From contig CAYLZD010000020.1 in the NCBI GenBank assembly GCA_964388275.1, positions 1 through 64,000 on the forward strand: a DNA stretch of 64,000 nt, written 5' to 3'. Numbering within the stretch: position 1 is the stretch's first letter; every line of letters starts with the position of its first letter. The notes beneath the pieces were generated by a model, which did no database searches, was not told the DNA's origin, and saw only the letters and a list, made by a program, of their open reading frames with translations. Source of the DNA: JARYLZ01 sp964388275 (lineage in GTDB: Bacteria; Bacteroidota; Ignavibacteria; SZUA-365). Position numbers and translations under genes: made by a program. Below, piece after piece: positions 7,698 to 16,687 of the stretch.

Positions 7698-9062
7698 ATG
7701 GCCGTGAACACTCATCAAGCAGCCGGGCGCGGGGAACGTCCCGCGCATTCCGCATACCGGCCGGCCGGCCGCGCATTCCGCGTGCGTGAATCGGTCCGGA
7801 AGACGCCGCCCGGGAAAGCTCCTTGCTCCGCCCGCAATTCGCCTCGAGTTCCGGAGCAGCACGTGGCCGAGATGTGGATACGCCTTTGCTCGGAAGCCCG
7901 CACATTTCCACTGGCGGGCGGGGGCGGCGCCGAAGTTCTCGAAACCGGCGTCCGCAACATGCATGACGGACCGGATTTCCTCGGCGCGCTGCTGCTCGTC
8001 GACGGCGTCGCGCGCAGAGGCGATATTGAGATTCACACGCGCGAGGAGGACTGGTTCCGCCACGGCCATGCCGGAGACAGAAGATACGAAGGTGTGATTC
8101 TGCATGTGGCGCTGTATCCCGCGCCGGTTTCGCCGCTGCCGATCGGCGCGGCCACGGTGATACTTTCACAGGTGCTGCGCCGTCCGCTCCGGCAGGCCTG
8201 GTCGGAAGTTCTGCAGGATTCGGGGTCGCGCTCGGCCCCACACTGCGTTGCGCTCGACGCGCCTCCCGGCGCCGCTCTCACGGCCGTCATGGCCTTGCTC
8301 TGCGCATCCGAGAGATTCGCCAGAAAAGTCGCCTCGGCGGAAGCGCGCCTCCTGGAATTCCGGAAGCTCGGCAACCGGCGCGAGGCGCTCGAAGGGGTTT
8401 TCCATGAAATGTCGGCCCGCGCCTTCGGATACGGCGGGAACGAAAAGTCGTTTGAGAAGCTGGCGAGGACGCTGCCACTTAGGAAACTCGCGGAGAGCTG
8501 CGGATCCGACGCCGTCCGCATAGCCGAAGTGCTGTCGGAGCACTGCGCGCGCTCCGCCTACGAGTGGAATTCCGGATCCGTGCGCCCCGTCAATTCCGTG
8601 AAAATCCGCGCCGCGCAGCTGGCTTCCTGGGCTTCGGCTCTGATCGGCGGGAAACTGCTGCGCGAACTCGAACTGCTCATGCTTGAAAATCCGCCGTCGC
8701 CGCAACGGCTTCTGAGGCTGATCGCCCGCCGATGCGCCGATCCCCGCCTGCGCGTCGAGGCGCCTGGAACCTCGCGCTGCGCGGAGATCGTCATCAACGT
8801 TCTGGCGCCTTTCTTCGCGGCGTCGGCGCGTTCGGAAAACAGGGAGAAGCTGCTGCGCAGCGCGGTCGCCTTGTACCACGGCTTTCCCATCGCCCCCGGG
8901 AACAGAAAAACCAGACGGCTTCAACCGCTGTTCGGCCGCGGCGTTGCGTTGAGTTCCGGGATGCAGCAGGGCCTGATAGAGCTTCACGATAAGTATTGCG
9001 AAACCTCGGCGTGCTCCGATTGTCTTATCTGGGCCCGGTTCCCGCTCGGCGGATGCCCATGA
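7698..9062 (+). CDS. DUF2851 family protein
   Basis: This 454-residue protein matches the DUF2851 family found in Bacteroidota and relatives. Family blocks are PEQHVAEMWIRL, MHDGPDFLGALLLVDG, GDIEIHTREEDWFRHGH and EGVILHVALYP, with a C-terminal CSDCLIWARFPLGGC. The conserved DGPDF and GDIEIH acidic and histidine residues have a nuclease-like look, but no activity is established. GGAGG lies just before the ATG at 7698, one of the few clear Shine-Dalgarno sequences here. The first 45 or so residues are low in homology and may be a lineage extension. Confidence 0.85.
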   Translation: MAVNTHQAAGRGERPAHSAYRPAGRAFRVRESVRKTPPGKAPCSARNSPRVPEQHVAEMWIRLCSEARTFPLAGGGGAEVLETGVRNMHDGPDFLGALLLVDGVARRGDIEIHTREEDWFRHGHAGDRRYEGVILHVALYPAPVSPLPIGAATVILSQVLRRPLRQAWSEVLQDSGSRSAPHCVALDAPPGAALTAVMALLCASERFARKVASAEARLLEFRKLGNRREALEGVFHEMSARAFGYGGNEKSFEKLARTLPLRKLAESCGSDAVRIAEVLSEHCARSAYEWNSGSVRPVNSVKIRAAQLASWASALIGGKLLRELELLMLENPPSPQRLLRLIARRCADPRLRVEAPGTSRCAEIVINVLAPFFAASARSENREKLLRSAVALYHGFPIAPGNRKTRRLQPLFGRGVALSSGMQQGLIELHDKYCETSACSDCLIWARFPLGGCP

Positions 9063-9070
9063 GACGGCAT

Positions 9071-9101
9071 TTGCCTCGTTGATGCCGCGACATTATCTTG
9101 T
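9071..9101 (+). promoter_or_regulatory. Candidate promoter for rex
   Basis: TTG at 9071-9073, a 20-base spacer and TATCTTGT at 9094-9101 (four of six defined positions of TAnnTTTG). A Rex-like operator begins at the next base, where transcription should start. The rex ATG is 127 bases downstream. Confidence 0.5.
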
Positions 9102-9119
9102 TTGTGAAAATATTCTCGT
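9102..9119. promoter_or_regulatory. Probable Rex operator
   Basis: The Rex consensus is TTGTGAA-N4-TTCACAA. Here TTGTGAA (9102-9108) is a perfect left half, and after AATA the right half TTCTCGT matches at four of seven positions. It lies between the -7 element and the rex gene, a position from which Rex could repress its own transcription when NADH is high. Confidence 0.5.
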
Positions 9120-9228
9120 TCGGCGCGTTCCGGCTGCCTTCCCGAGGAGTATCAACTTATAACAGCGGTATTTCGGACATCGCTCGGCGAGTTCATCGGC
9201 ATTATCCGTTCAACAGGAGTCCCCTCAC

Positions 9229-9906
9229 ATGCCAAATTCCGGTGACACCAGGCCGCCGTCAGGAAAGGGGGTATCGAAAGCCGCCTTTCGTCGCTTGCCG
9301 CATTATCATCAGATTGTCACGGCTTACGATGGACTTGGGAAGAAATATATCTCGAGCAAGGAATTGTCCGAGATACTCGAAATAAACGAGACTCTGGTGC
9401 GCAAGGACATGGCCGATCTGGAGATCCGCGGCCGGCAGAATCAGGGTTACGAAGTGAGAACCATGCTCGAAACGATCGAGGATTTCCTCGGAATACAGGA
9501 AATCACGGAGGCCCTTGTAATCGGCGCCGGACATCTCGGCAAAGCCCTCGCCATGTACCCGGGTTTCGAACCCTACGGTCTGAGCATCGTGGGCGTCCTC
9601 GACAATGATCCGCAAAAAATAGGTTCCTATGTCGGCCGTTACGAGATACTGTCGGTTTTCCGCCTGGCCAGTCTGATCGAACGCCACCACATCAAATTGA
9701 TAATACTCACGGTGCCGAAGGCGGCCGCGCAGGAAGTAACCGATATCGCCGTGGCCGCGGGCGTGAAAGCAATCTGGAATTTCACACCCATGGAATTGCG
9801 CTCGCCCCCCGATGTGTTCGTGCGCAATGAACAGATAATCGCCGGTTTCATGGCGCTGTCGCATTTCCTCAAAAACCAGTTTACAGGCGAACAGGCACAG
9901 CCGTAG
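9229..9906 (+). CDS. rex: Redox-sensing transcriptional repressor Rex
   Basis: Rex binds DNA when NAD+ is high and releases it when NADH rises, controlling fermentation and respiration genes. The 225-residue protein has the N-terminal winged helix (YISSKELSEILEINETLVRK, about residues 43-62, then DMADL) and a Rossmann domain with VIGAGHLGKALA and VGVLDNDPQKIG. The C-terminal VRNEQIIAGFMALSHFL contains the domain-swapped helix. It stands alone, facing the convergent rseP-dxr operon. The candidate operator upstream suggests autoregulation. Confidence 0.96.
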   Translation: MPNSGDTRPPSGKGVSKAAFRRLPHYHQIVTAYDGLGKKYISSKELSEILEINETLVRKDMADLEIRGRQNQGYEVRTMLETIEDFLGIQEITEALVIGAGHLGKALAMYPGFEPYGLSIVGVLDNDPQKIGSYVGRYEILSVFRLASLIERHHIKLIILTVPKAAAQEVTDIAVAAGVKAIWNFTPMELRSPPDVFVRNEQIIAGFMALSHFLKNQFTGEQAQP

Positions 9907-10007
9907 CGCGCGTCGCCCGCCGATCCGAGGACAAGGCGGGACGCCGGTATTCCGCTCGCAAACGGCCTCCTGAGCGGGGCGCCGTTCCGCGCCGCCGCCG
10001 TTTTCGT

Positions 10008-11321
10008 CTAATGGAAAATGTCGTTGTAAACGACCAGGACCATCAGGCCAATCAGGAGCACCCAGCCGGCGTTCAACATTGAAATCTGGACTTTGGTCGG
10101 GATTTCCCGGCGGAATATCAGTTCATAGAGAAGGAAAATGACGAAACCGCCGTCCAGCGCCGGAATCGGGAAGAGGTTGATGATCGCCAGACTGATGCTC
10201 AGGATGGCCAGGAATCCGAGAAACCTCAATATGCCGCCCTCGGCTTCCTTCGCCGCGAGTTTCGCGATTTTTACAGGCCCGCCGATCGATTCCCTGAAAC
10301 TCGCCTTTCCGGAAATGATGTGCCAGATGTTGGTGACCGTCAACACGGTCAGCGTCACTGTGTTGTCGAAACCGGCCGCCAGAGCGCCCGGGATGCTGAA
10401 GTGTTCCACCACTTTTTCCGCGTCGATGCTCGTGGTGATGCTGATCCCGATTTTCCCGCCTGCGTCGGGACTGACGTAACCTCTGAGCGTGTCGCCGTCG
10501 CGCAGCCAGACGGCCGGAAGCTCGGTTTCGGGATTCGCCTGCAGCAGAGCAATCACGTCGGTCTGCAGATTCATTTCCTTTCCGTTCAGCAGAAGAATGC
10601 GGTCGCCCGCCTTCAGACCCGCCTTTTCGGCGGGCCTGCCCGGGTCCACCGTGTTGATCAGGGGACGCGCTCCGAGAGGCAGCATGCCCAGGCCTTCGCC
10701 GTCGAGCCGCGCCAGATCCCGCTGGCGGATCACTACTCCGACTTTTTCGGCGCCGCGGAGCACGCTCAACTGCACGTCTCCGGCGGCGCCTCCGTAGGCG
10801 ATTTCCCGTTCGACGTCTTCCCAGTATTCAACGGATTCGCCGTTGATGCTGACAATGCGGTCGCCGCTCGCGATTCCCGCCCTGGCGGCTAGCGAGCTGT
10901 CGGCCACGACTCCGATGGTGGTGACCTTGTGCATCTCCCTGCCGCGCGAGAGGTTCATGCCGGAGAATATCAGAACCGCGAGAACGATGTTCATGGCGAC
11001 GCCCGCGAGAATGACGATCAGGCGCTGCCACACCGGTTTGGAGCGGAATTCCCACGGCTGCGGCTCGGACTTCGTGAACTCGGTGTCGAAGCTCTCGTCG
11101 ATCATGCCGGCGATTTTCACGTAACCGCCGAAAGGAATCCAGGATATGCAATAATCGGTCTCGCCGAATTTCCGTCCGAAAGCGCGGGGGCCGAGTCCGA
11201 TGGAGAAGCGGTCGACGCGCATGCGGAAGAGCTTGGCGGTGGCGAAATGCCCGAACTCGTGCACCAGCACGAGCAGGCTGATGACGATGAGGAAATAGAA
11301 GATATGGCTGAAAAATTCCAT
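10008..11321 (-). CDS. rseP: RseP-type site-2 zinc metalloprotease
   Basis: RseP cuts membrane-spanning substrates such as anti-sigma factors inside the inner membrane. The 437-residue protein has the zinc motif HEFGH at residues 21-25 in the first helix, the MRVDRFSIGLGP and IPFGGYVKIAGM blocks, two PDZ domains in the middle, and NLFPIPALDGG near the C-terminus with the third zinc ligand. The start at 11321 is right for the family; an in-frame extension to 11528 lies inside dxr. Only one base separates the dxr stop from this ATG, so the two are co-translated. Confidence 0.95.
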   Translation of the reverse strand: MEFFSHIFYFLIVISLLVLVHEFGHFATAKLFRMRVDRFSIGLGPRAFGRKFGETDYCISWIPFGGYVKIAGMIDESFDTEFTKSEPQPWEFRSKPVWQRLIVILAGVAMNIVLAVLIFSGMNLSRGREMHKVTTIGVVADSSLAARAGIASGDRIVSINGESVEYWEDVEREIAYGGAAGDVQLSVLRGAEKVGVVIRQRDLARLDGEGLGMLPLGARPLINTVDPGRPAEKAGLKAGDRILLLNGKEMNLQTDVIALLQANPETELPAVWLRDGDTLRGYVSPDAGGKIGISITTSIDAEKVVEHFSIPGALAAGFDNTVTLTVLTVTNIWHIISGKASFRESIGGPVKIAKLAAKEAEGGILRFLGFLAILSISLAIINLFPIPALDGGFVIFLLYELIFRREIPTKVQISMLNAGWVLLIGLMVLVVYNDIFH

Positions 11322-11322
11322 G

Positions 11323-12504
11323 TCAGGAGACTGTGACAGGTTGTATGTGACGTTGTTGTTTGCGAAGCCGATCCTCGGCGAAGAGGCGGATCTCCCTGTC
11401 CGCCTCGATGACGGCCGCGATATCGCCGGCGGGACCGGCGCCGTGTTTTTCCAAAGCATCCTCGATGAGACGCGGGATATCGGAGAAGAGGATCCGGCCA
11501 TCCAGAAATCCCTGCACGGCCACTTCATTCGCGGCGTTCAGCGCGGCCGGCGCGGTGCCGCCGCATCGAAGAGCGGATTCCGCCAGAGCCAGGCAGCGGA
11601 AAGTGCCGCGGTCGGCTTCCTCGAAAGTGAGCGCGCTCATGAGGGAAAGGTCCAGCCTGGGATAATCGGTTTCGATGCGGTCGGGCCAGGACAGCGCGTA
11701 CTGTATCGGTATGCGCATGTCCGGCATGCCGAGTTGCGCCTTGAGAGATCCGTCCCGGAATTCGACGAAGGAATGCACGATGGATTGCGGATGCACGATC
11801 ACGTCGATGCGGTCCGGCGGCAGTCCGAAAAGCCAGTGGGCTTCTATCACCTCCAGGCCCTTGTTCATGAGCGTGGCCGAGTCGATGGTGATTTTCCTTC
11901 CCATGTTCCACACCGGGTGCGCAAGGGCCTCGGCGGCCGTCACGTTTTCGAGCGACCGCGCGTTTCTTCCGCGGAAAGGCCCGCCGCTGGCAGTGAGCAC
12001 GAGACGCCCGGCGCTGTCCTTGTTCTCCCCGTTGAGGCATTGAAGAATGGCGCTGTGTTCGCTGTCTATCGGTAGGAGCTGCGCTCCGGAGACGGCCATG
12101 GCGGCCGTGATGACCTCTCCCGCGGCCACGAGGGTTTCCTTGTTGGCGAGCGCTACCTTCCTGCCGAGCTCGATCGCCGCCAGGGTGGGCAGCACGCCGG
12201 CGAAACCCACGAGGCTGCTTACCATCACGTCATAATCGGATCTGCGGGCGAGTTCGAGGAGGCCGTCAACGCCGGCCAGCACTTCGGTCTTGCTGCCCAG
12301 CCGCTCGCGCGCGGCGGCCGCGGCGCCCGCGTCGGCGAGAGCGACGGCCGCCGGATGGAATTCCGCCGCCTGCAGGAGCAGGGTTTCCACGTTGCGGTTG
12401 GTCGCCAGATAGCGAATCGAAAACAGCCCCGGATTCCGCCTGACCACATCCAGCGTATTTGCGCCGATGGAGCCCGTGGCGCCGAATACGGCAAGTGATT
12501 TCAT
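11323..12504 (-). CDS. dxr: 1-deoxy-D-xylulose 5-phosphate reductoisomerase
   Basis: Dxr makes 2-C-methyl-D-erythritol 4-phosphate with NADPH, the second step of the MEP isoprenoid pathway. Visible features are the N-terminal GATGSIGANTLDVVR nucleotide motif, ALANKETLVAAGEV, PIDSEHSAILQCL with the metal-binding acids, LTASGGPFRGR, and PVWNMGRKITIDSATLMNK. Length (393 residues) is normal. The ATG at 12504, preceded by GGGGG, is preferred over 12531. Gene order dxr-rseP is widely conserved in bacteria. Confidence 0.97.
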   Translation of the reverse strand: MKSLAVFGATGSIGANTLDVVRRNPGLFSIRYLATNRNVETLLLQAAEFHPAAVALADAGAAAAARERLGSKTEVLAGVDGLLELARRSDYDVMVSSLVGFAGVLPTLAAIELGRKVALANKETLVAAGEVITAAMAVSGAQLLPIDSEHSAILQCLNGENKDSAGRLVLTASGGPFRGRNARSLENVTAAEALAHPVWNMGRKITIDSATLMNKGLEVIEAHWLFGLPPDRIDVIVHPQSIVHSFVEFRDGSLKAQLGMPDMRIPIQYALSWPDRIETDYPRLDLSLMSALTFEEADRGTFRCLALAESALRCGGTAPAALNAANEVAVQGFLDGRILFSDIPRLIEDALEKHGAGPAGDIAAVIEADREIRLFAEDRLRKQQRHIQPVTVS

Positions 12505-12669
12505 GGTGCCCCCATGATTGAAAGCGGGCATATCTCTTCCGGTACGGGCATGAATGTCAATATAATCATCTGCTTTTTATTTCGACGCATCGGCATGCAG
12601 CTTAGAACATCATTCGGCGAATAAAGGTTCGAATCGCGGTTTCACGGCCGGTCGAAAATACGGAACCGA

Positions 12670-12700
12670 TTGTATCGGCCCCGCGTTTCCTCTATTATTG
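12670..12700 (+). promoter_or_regulatory. Bacteroidota-type promoter, nearly leaderless, for the TPR gene
   Basis: TTG at 12670-12672, a 20-base spacer and TATTATTG at 12693-12700 (five of six defined positions of TAnnTTTG). The ATG at 12708 follows after seven bases, so little or no 5' leader is expected. Confidence 0.6.
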
Positions 12701-12707
12701 CATTGAT

Positions 12708-14594
12708 ATGATGACCAGGAAAAAGAATATGGCGGTGGCAGCGGGGGCGTTCGCAGCATTGATGCTGCTGTCGGCCGCTCCCCTCCGGGCACAGCACGCC
12801 GACGAAGGGGCCGCCTTCCGTCTGGCACAGATTTACGAGCAATCGGGCAAATACGAGGACGCCCTGAGATACTATCAGGATCTCTCGCGTTCACAGCCGG
12901 CGAATCCGGCGTACTTCGACGGGCTGCGCCGCTGTCTGACGCAACTCAAGCGCTACGACGAGGCCGTGGCCATTCTCACCGAGCGGCTTCGCGCGCATCC
13001 TCGCGACGCCATGCTCCTGGTGCGCCGCGGCAGCGCGTATTTCAGATCCGGCAGCGAAGCGAAGGCGCGCGAGGATTGGGACGAAGCGTTGAGAAGGGAG
13101 CCGGGCAACGCGGGCATTTATTCGGCCATCGCCGAGGAAGCCATGGACAACCGGCTCTACGAGACGGCCGTCGAGTACCTGCTGCGCGGGAGAACGGCCC
13201 TGAAAATGCCGCAGCTTTTCGTGATGGAGATCGCCAGGGCTCACGCGTCAGGCATGAAATTCGACGCGGCCATGAAGGAATACATCTCGCTAGTGATCGC
13301 CGTTCCGTCCGTCGTCTGGCAGGTGCAGCAGCAGATCGCGCAGTTCGCCGATCTGCCGGAAGCGTTGCAGAGCGCCGTGCGCGTCGCGCAGGAAGCGGCT
13401 GAGGAGGAGCCGTCGAACGCTTCGGTGAGATATCTGCTCTCGTGGCTGCATATGGAGCGCAAGGATTACAAGGCCGCGAAAAAGGTCTACGCTGAAATAG
13501 ACCGGATCCGCAACGCCGGGGGCGCGGAGTTGATGTCCTTCGCGCAGAGAGCCTTCAGCGACAAGGCCTACGCGCCGGCGCGGGACGCGCTGAGCGAGCT
13601 GATCGCACGGTATCCGCGCGCGCAGTTCATACCGGAGGCGGAGTACCTGCACGCCCGCTGCGTGGAGGAAGCGGCGGACGTTGAAATGCTGCCCGCGGCT
13701 CTGGATCCGTTCACACCCGCCCGGGAGGCGCCGGGCAGCGAAGCAATACCGGTTTACAAGGGCGCGATAGAACTTTACGAGCGGATAGCCGCCAAATACA
13801 AGGGGCTTCACTACGGTCTTGAAAGCTCGTACAGGATAGCGCTCATCCGCTTCAAGCGCTTCCGCGACACCGACGGCGCGCTGAGCTTGCTGCGCGATCT
13901 CGCGCCTCTGCGCCGGAACGTCATGGGCAAGGTCGACGCCTACGTCCTGGCGGGCGACATACATCTGGCGCGCGGAGACATGCGGAAGGCGATCGAGGCC
14001 TACGAGGCGGCCCTGAAGATGAGCGGCCTCGCTCCGCAGGAGAGGCAGGAAGTGGAATTCCGCCGCGCGGAGATTTTCTACTTCCGCGGGGATATCGATT
14101 CCACCCTGTCGCTGCTGGAACCGCTCACGCGCAACAGCGGCGACGACATCGCGAACGACGCCCTCGAACTGAACCTGTTCATACTGCAGTTCAGGGCGCC
14201 CTCGGAGGAAGCCCTGCGGCTCTTCGCGCGGTCCGCTTTCCTGGAACGCTGCGGCAAGCTCTCCGAAGCCGCCGAATTGCTGCACGAGTTGATACTCAGG
14301 CACGGCTCGGCGCCGCTGGCCGACCAGGCCTATCTGAAACGCGCTTTGCTTCAACGGGCCTCCGGGCAGCCGGAACAGGCCCGCGTCACGCTGAACTCGT
14401 TTCTCGAGACCTGCGCTGACTGCGTTTTGCGCGATCAGGCGCTGTTCGCGCTCGCCTCGCTGCTCGAGCATGAACTGCAGGCGCCCGACGCGGCACTGGA
14501 ACTGTATCAGCGCGTACTCATGGAACATCCCGGCTCGAAATTGTCAGGCGCGGCGCGTGAACGAATTCTGGAACTGCGAAAGGGGAAAGCCTGA
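12708..14594 (+). CDS. Exported tetratricopeptide-repeat protein
   Basis: This 628-residue protein has an N-terminal signal peptide (basic MMTRKKN, a hydrophobic stretch to about residue 25, then PLRAQ) and TPR units over most of its length. Examples are LAQIYEQSGKYEDALRYYQD, RRGSAYFRSGSEAKAREDWD, YVLAGDIHLARGDMRKAIEA and ELIARYPRAQFIPEAEYLHA. It is therefore a periplasmic protein-protein scaffold. Its stop codon overlaps the start of the next gene, a secreted protein of unknown function, so the products probably work together. Substrates are unknown. Confidence 0.85.
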   Translation: MMTRKKNMAVAAGAFAALMLLSAAPLRAQHADEGAAFRLAQIYEQSGKYEDALRYYQDLSRSQPANPAYFDGLRRCLTQLKRYDEAVAILTERLRAHPRDAMLLVRRGSAYFRSGSEAKAREDWDEALRREPGNAGIYSAIAEEAMDNRLYETAVEYLLRGRTALKMPQLFVMEIARAHASGMKFDAAMKEYISLVIAVPSVVWQVQQQIAQFADLPEALQSAVRVAQEAAEEEPSNASVRYLLSWLHMERKDYKAAKKVYAEIDRIRNAGGAELMSFAQRAFSDKAYAPARDALSELIARYPRAQFIPEAEYLHARCVEEAADVEMLPAALDPFTPAREAPGSEAIPVYKGAIELYERIAAKYKGLHYGLESSYRIALIRFKRFRDTDGALSLLRDLAPLRRNVMGKVDAYVLAGDIHLARGDMRKAIEAYEAALKMSGLAPQERQEVEFRRAEIFYFRGDIDSTLSLLEPLTRNSGDDIANDALELNLFILQFRAPSEEALRLFARSAFLERCGKLSEAAELLHELILRHGSAPLADQAYLKRALLQRASGQPEQARVTLNSFLETCADCVLRDQALFALASLLEHELQAPDAALELYQRVLMEHPGSKLSGAARERILELRKGKA

Positions 14595-15853
14595 TGAAAC
14601 GGCTGTTGGCGATATGCATGCTGTCGCTGCTGCCCTCCGCCTTTCAGGCCCAGCAGAAGCTGCTGATTCCGATGGACCTGGAGCAAAGCGATCATCTCCG
14701 CGCCTACGGCATCGCTTACTGGGCCCTGACGCGTGGGATAGAGGTGGACTGGCTGCTGAATTACCGGGGCGGCGCTTTCATGATGCCGCATCACTCGTTC
14801 ATAGACGCAGAGTGCCGTCTGCGCGGCGTGTCCGTCCAGGCCGTCGACGGCGCCCGAGCGGCGTCGATTTACGCGGAGGTGCAGGGACAGGAGAACAACA
14901 CGGAGGCGGTGCGCCTCGAAAAGGCGCCCAAAGTGGCGGTTTATGTGCCGCCCAATTTCCAGCCCTGGGACGACGCCGTGACCCTGGCCCTCGAGTACGC
15001 GCAGATCCCTTATGACAAAGTATGGGATGAAGAGGTCCTCAAAGGAAAACTCTACGAATACGACTGGCTGCATCTGCATCACGAGGACTTCACCGGGCAG
15101 TACGGCAAATTCTACGCGCAGTTCAGCACGGCGCCCTGGTACATACAGCAGGTCGCCATCAACGAGTCGATGGCCCGCCAGCTGGGCTACCGCAAAGTCT
15201 CGGAACTGAAGAAAGCAGTGGCGCGCGCGATAAAGGACTACGTGGGCAACGGCGGCTTCATGTTCGCGATGTGCTCGGCCACCGACAGCTATGACATCTC
15301 GCTTGCCGCGGAAGCCACGGACATCTGCGACGTGATGTACGACGGAGATCCTCCGGATCCCGACTGCCAGGAGCGTCTCGACTACAATAAGACTTTCGCT
15401 TTCACGGACTTCCGGCTTGTGAAGAATCCGCTCGAATACGAGTACAGCGACATCGACATGACTCCGACCCTGGGCGGCAGGCCCGACGCAGACTACTTCA
15501 CGCTGTTCGATTTCTCGGCCAAGTACGATCCGGTGCCGACCATGCTGACGCAAAGCCACGTCAATGTGATCCGCGGTTTTCTCGGCCAGACCACGGCGTT
15601 CAGGAAATCCCTCGTCAAGAAAAGCGTGGTCATACTCGGCGAGAAACAGAACTCGGAAGAAGTAAAATACCTGCACGGAAATTTCGGGCGCGGAACTTTC
15701 ACCTGGTTTGGAGGACACGATCCCGAAGACTACCAGCACCTGGTGGGGGATCCGCCCACCGAGTTGGCTCTGCACAAGAACAGCCCGGGTTACCGGCTGA
15801 TTCTGAACAACGTGCTGTTCCCCGCGGCGAAGAAGAAGCAGCAGAAGACTTAG
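14594..15853 (+). CDS. Secreted conserved protein of unknown function, amidotransferase-fold-like (sometimes labelled asparagine synthetase B)
   Basis: A 419-residue protein with a short signal peptide (MKRLLAICMLSLLPSAFQAQ). From memory, Bacteroidota relatives are often named asparagine synthetase B, but I see no AsnB glutaminase or synthetase motif. It has HLRAYGIAYWAL and WLLNYRGGAFMMPHH near the N-terminus, KVAVYVPPN then LHLHHEDFTGQYGKFYA, and GNGGFMFAMCSATDS with Cys227 in a nucleophile-elbow-like setting. GRGTFTWFGGHDPEDY places His375. This order resembles class I amidotransferase/ThuA-like folds; that is inference. It is translationally coupled to the TPR gene. Confidence 0.75.
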   Translation: MKRLLAICMLSLLPSAFQAQQKLLIPMDLEQSDHLRAYGIAYWALTRGIEVDWLLNYRGGAFMMPHHSFIDAECRLRGVSVQAVDGARAASIYAEVQGQENNTEAVRLEKAPKVAVYVPPNFQPWDDAVTLALEYAQIPYDKVWDEEVLKGKLYEYDWLHLHHEDFTGQYGKFYAQFSTAPWYIQQVAINESMARQLGYRKVSELKKAVARAIKDYVGNGGFMFAMCSATDSYDISLAAEATDICDVMYDGDPPDPDCQERLDYNKTFAFTDFRLVKNPLEYEYSDIDMTPTLGGRPDADYFTLFDFSAKYDPVPTMLTQSHVNVIRGFLGQTTAFRKSLVKKSVVILGEKQNSEEVKYLHGNFGRGTFTWFGGHDPEDYQHLVGDPPTELALHKNSPGYRLILNNVLFPAAKKKQQKT

Positions 15854-15861
15854 CGGAAGGA

Positions 15862-16683
15862 TCAGGCGCCGCCGCCGAGGTACACGGTCCGGAGCCTGAG
15901 GGCCTCCGCCGCGCGCGGGTCCGCGCAGCGGTGATCGTTGATCCGCGAAACCGGCAGCGGGCCGGTGAGGGCGTTGCTCGTCCAGACCGTCTCCGCCGAG
16001 AGAAGCATCTCCATCGAGATTGTCGAGCTGAAAATCCGTTCGCCTTCCTTCTCGAGCAGTCGGACGACGCGGGGAAGAGATATGCTGTCGAGCCGGCCTT
16101 CGACCGGGGGGTGGATCCAACCATCCACCGTCCTTATCAGTATCGCCGAAGCCGTGGTCTCGACCGGATTTCCCGCCGCGTCGGTCAGGAACGCGTCGTG
16201 AAATCCCGATCTCCGCGCCTCGTCGCGCAGCCGCAGGTGGTAGAGGTAATTCAGAGTCTTGTATCCCGAAAAGGGATGCCGCCGGCTCGCCTCCGGCAGA
16301 TACAGCGCAACGACTGCGCCCGGCGCCGGAGCTTCGTAAGGCGCCGCGCACACGAAGGTCGTCGGCCGCCCGCCGTCCCCGGGAACGCCCCTTGTGACGA
16401 TGACTTTTACGCGCATCTTCCCCCGCATGGCGTCCATCGCCTGCAGGAGATCCGTTATCCAGCGAATTATGGCGCCGTCGTCCGGCGCGCCCTTTATTTC
16501 CAGCATTTCCAGCGCGCGGCGGAGACGCCGGGCGTGGTCGCCGGCGTACAGCGCCTTGCCGTCCACGGCGCAAATGGTTTCGAAAGCGCCGTCGCCGAAT
16601 TGAAAGCCGGCGTCGAACGGGGATATCCGCGCCTCCGACGCTGGTAGCACGGATCCGTTCAAACAGACGAGATCGCCTTTCAT
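15862..16683 (-). CDS. pabC: 4-amino-4-deoxychorismate lyase-like class IV PLP enzyme
   Basis: A class IV PLP protein of 273 residues with PFDAGFQFGDGAFETICAVDG (around residues 22-41), LRRALEMLEIKG, GYKTLNYLYHLRLRDEARRSGFHDAF with the PLP lysine, and TTASAILIRTVDGWIHPP. The family also includes branched-chain and D-amino-acid aminotransferases. The adjacent pabB and pabA genes make aminodeoxychorismate lyase, which releases pyruvate from aminodeoxychorismate to give p-aminobenzoate, the best call. ATG at 16683 is preferred over an upstream start at 16770 that lies inside pabB. Confidence 0.88.
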   Translation of the reverse strand: MKGDLVCLNGSVLPASEARISPFDAGFQFGDGAFETICAVDGKALYAGDHARRLRRALEMLEIKGAPDDGAIIRWITDLLQAMDAMRGKMRVKVIVTRGVPGDGGRPTTFVCAAPYEAPAPGAVVALYLPEASRRHPFSGYKTLNYLYHLRLRDEARRSGFHDAFLTDAAGNPVETTASAILIRTVDGWIHPPVEGRLDSISLPRVVRLLEKEGERIFSSTISMEMLLSAETVWTSNALTGPLPVSRINDHRCADPRAAEALRLRTVYLGGGA

Positions 16684-16687
16684 CGCC

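Noticed and set aside
6552..8105. Leftward open frame of 517 codons antisense to fbaB and the DUF2851 gene
   Set aside because: fbaB opposite it is certain, and this frame has no homology I can see.
14507..16573. Leftward open frame of 688 codons across the secreted-protein gene and pabC
   Set aside because: It overlaps two well-supported genes and shows no family motif.
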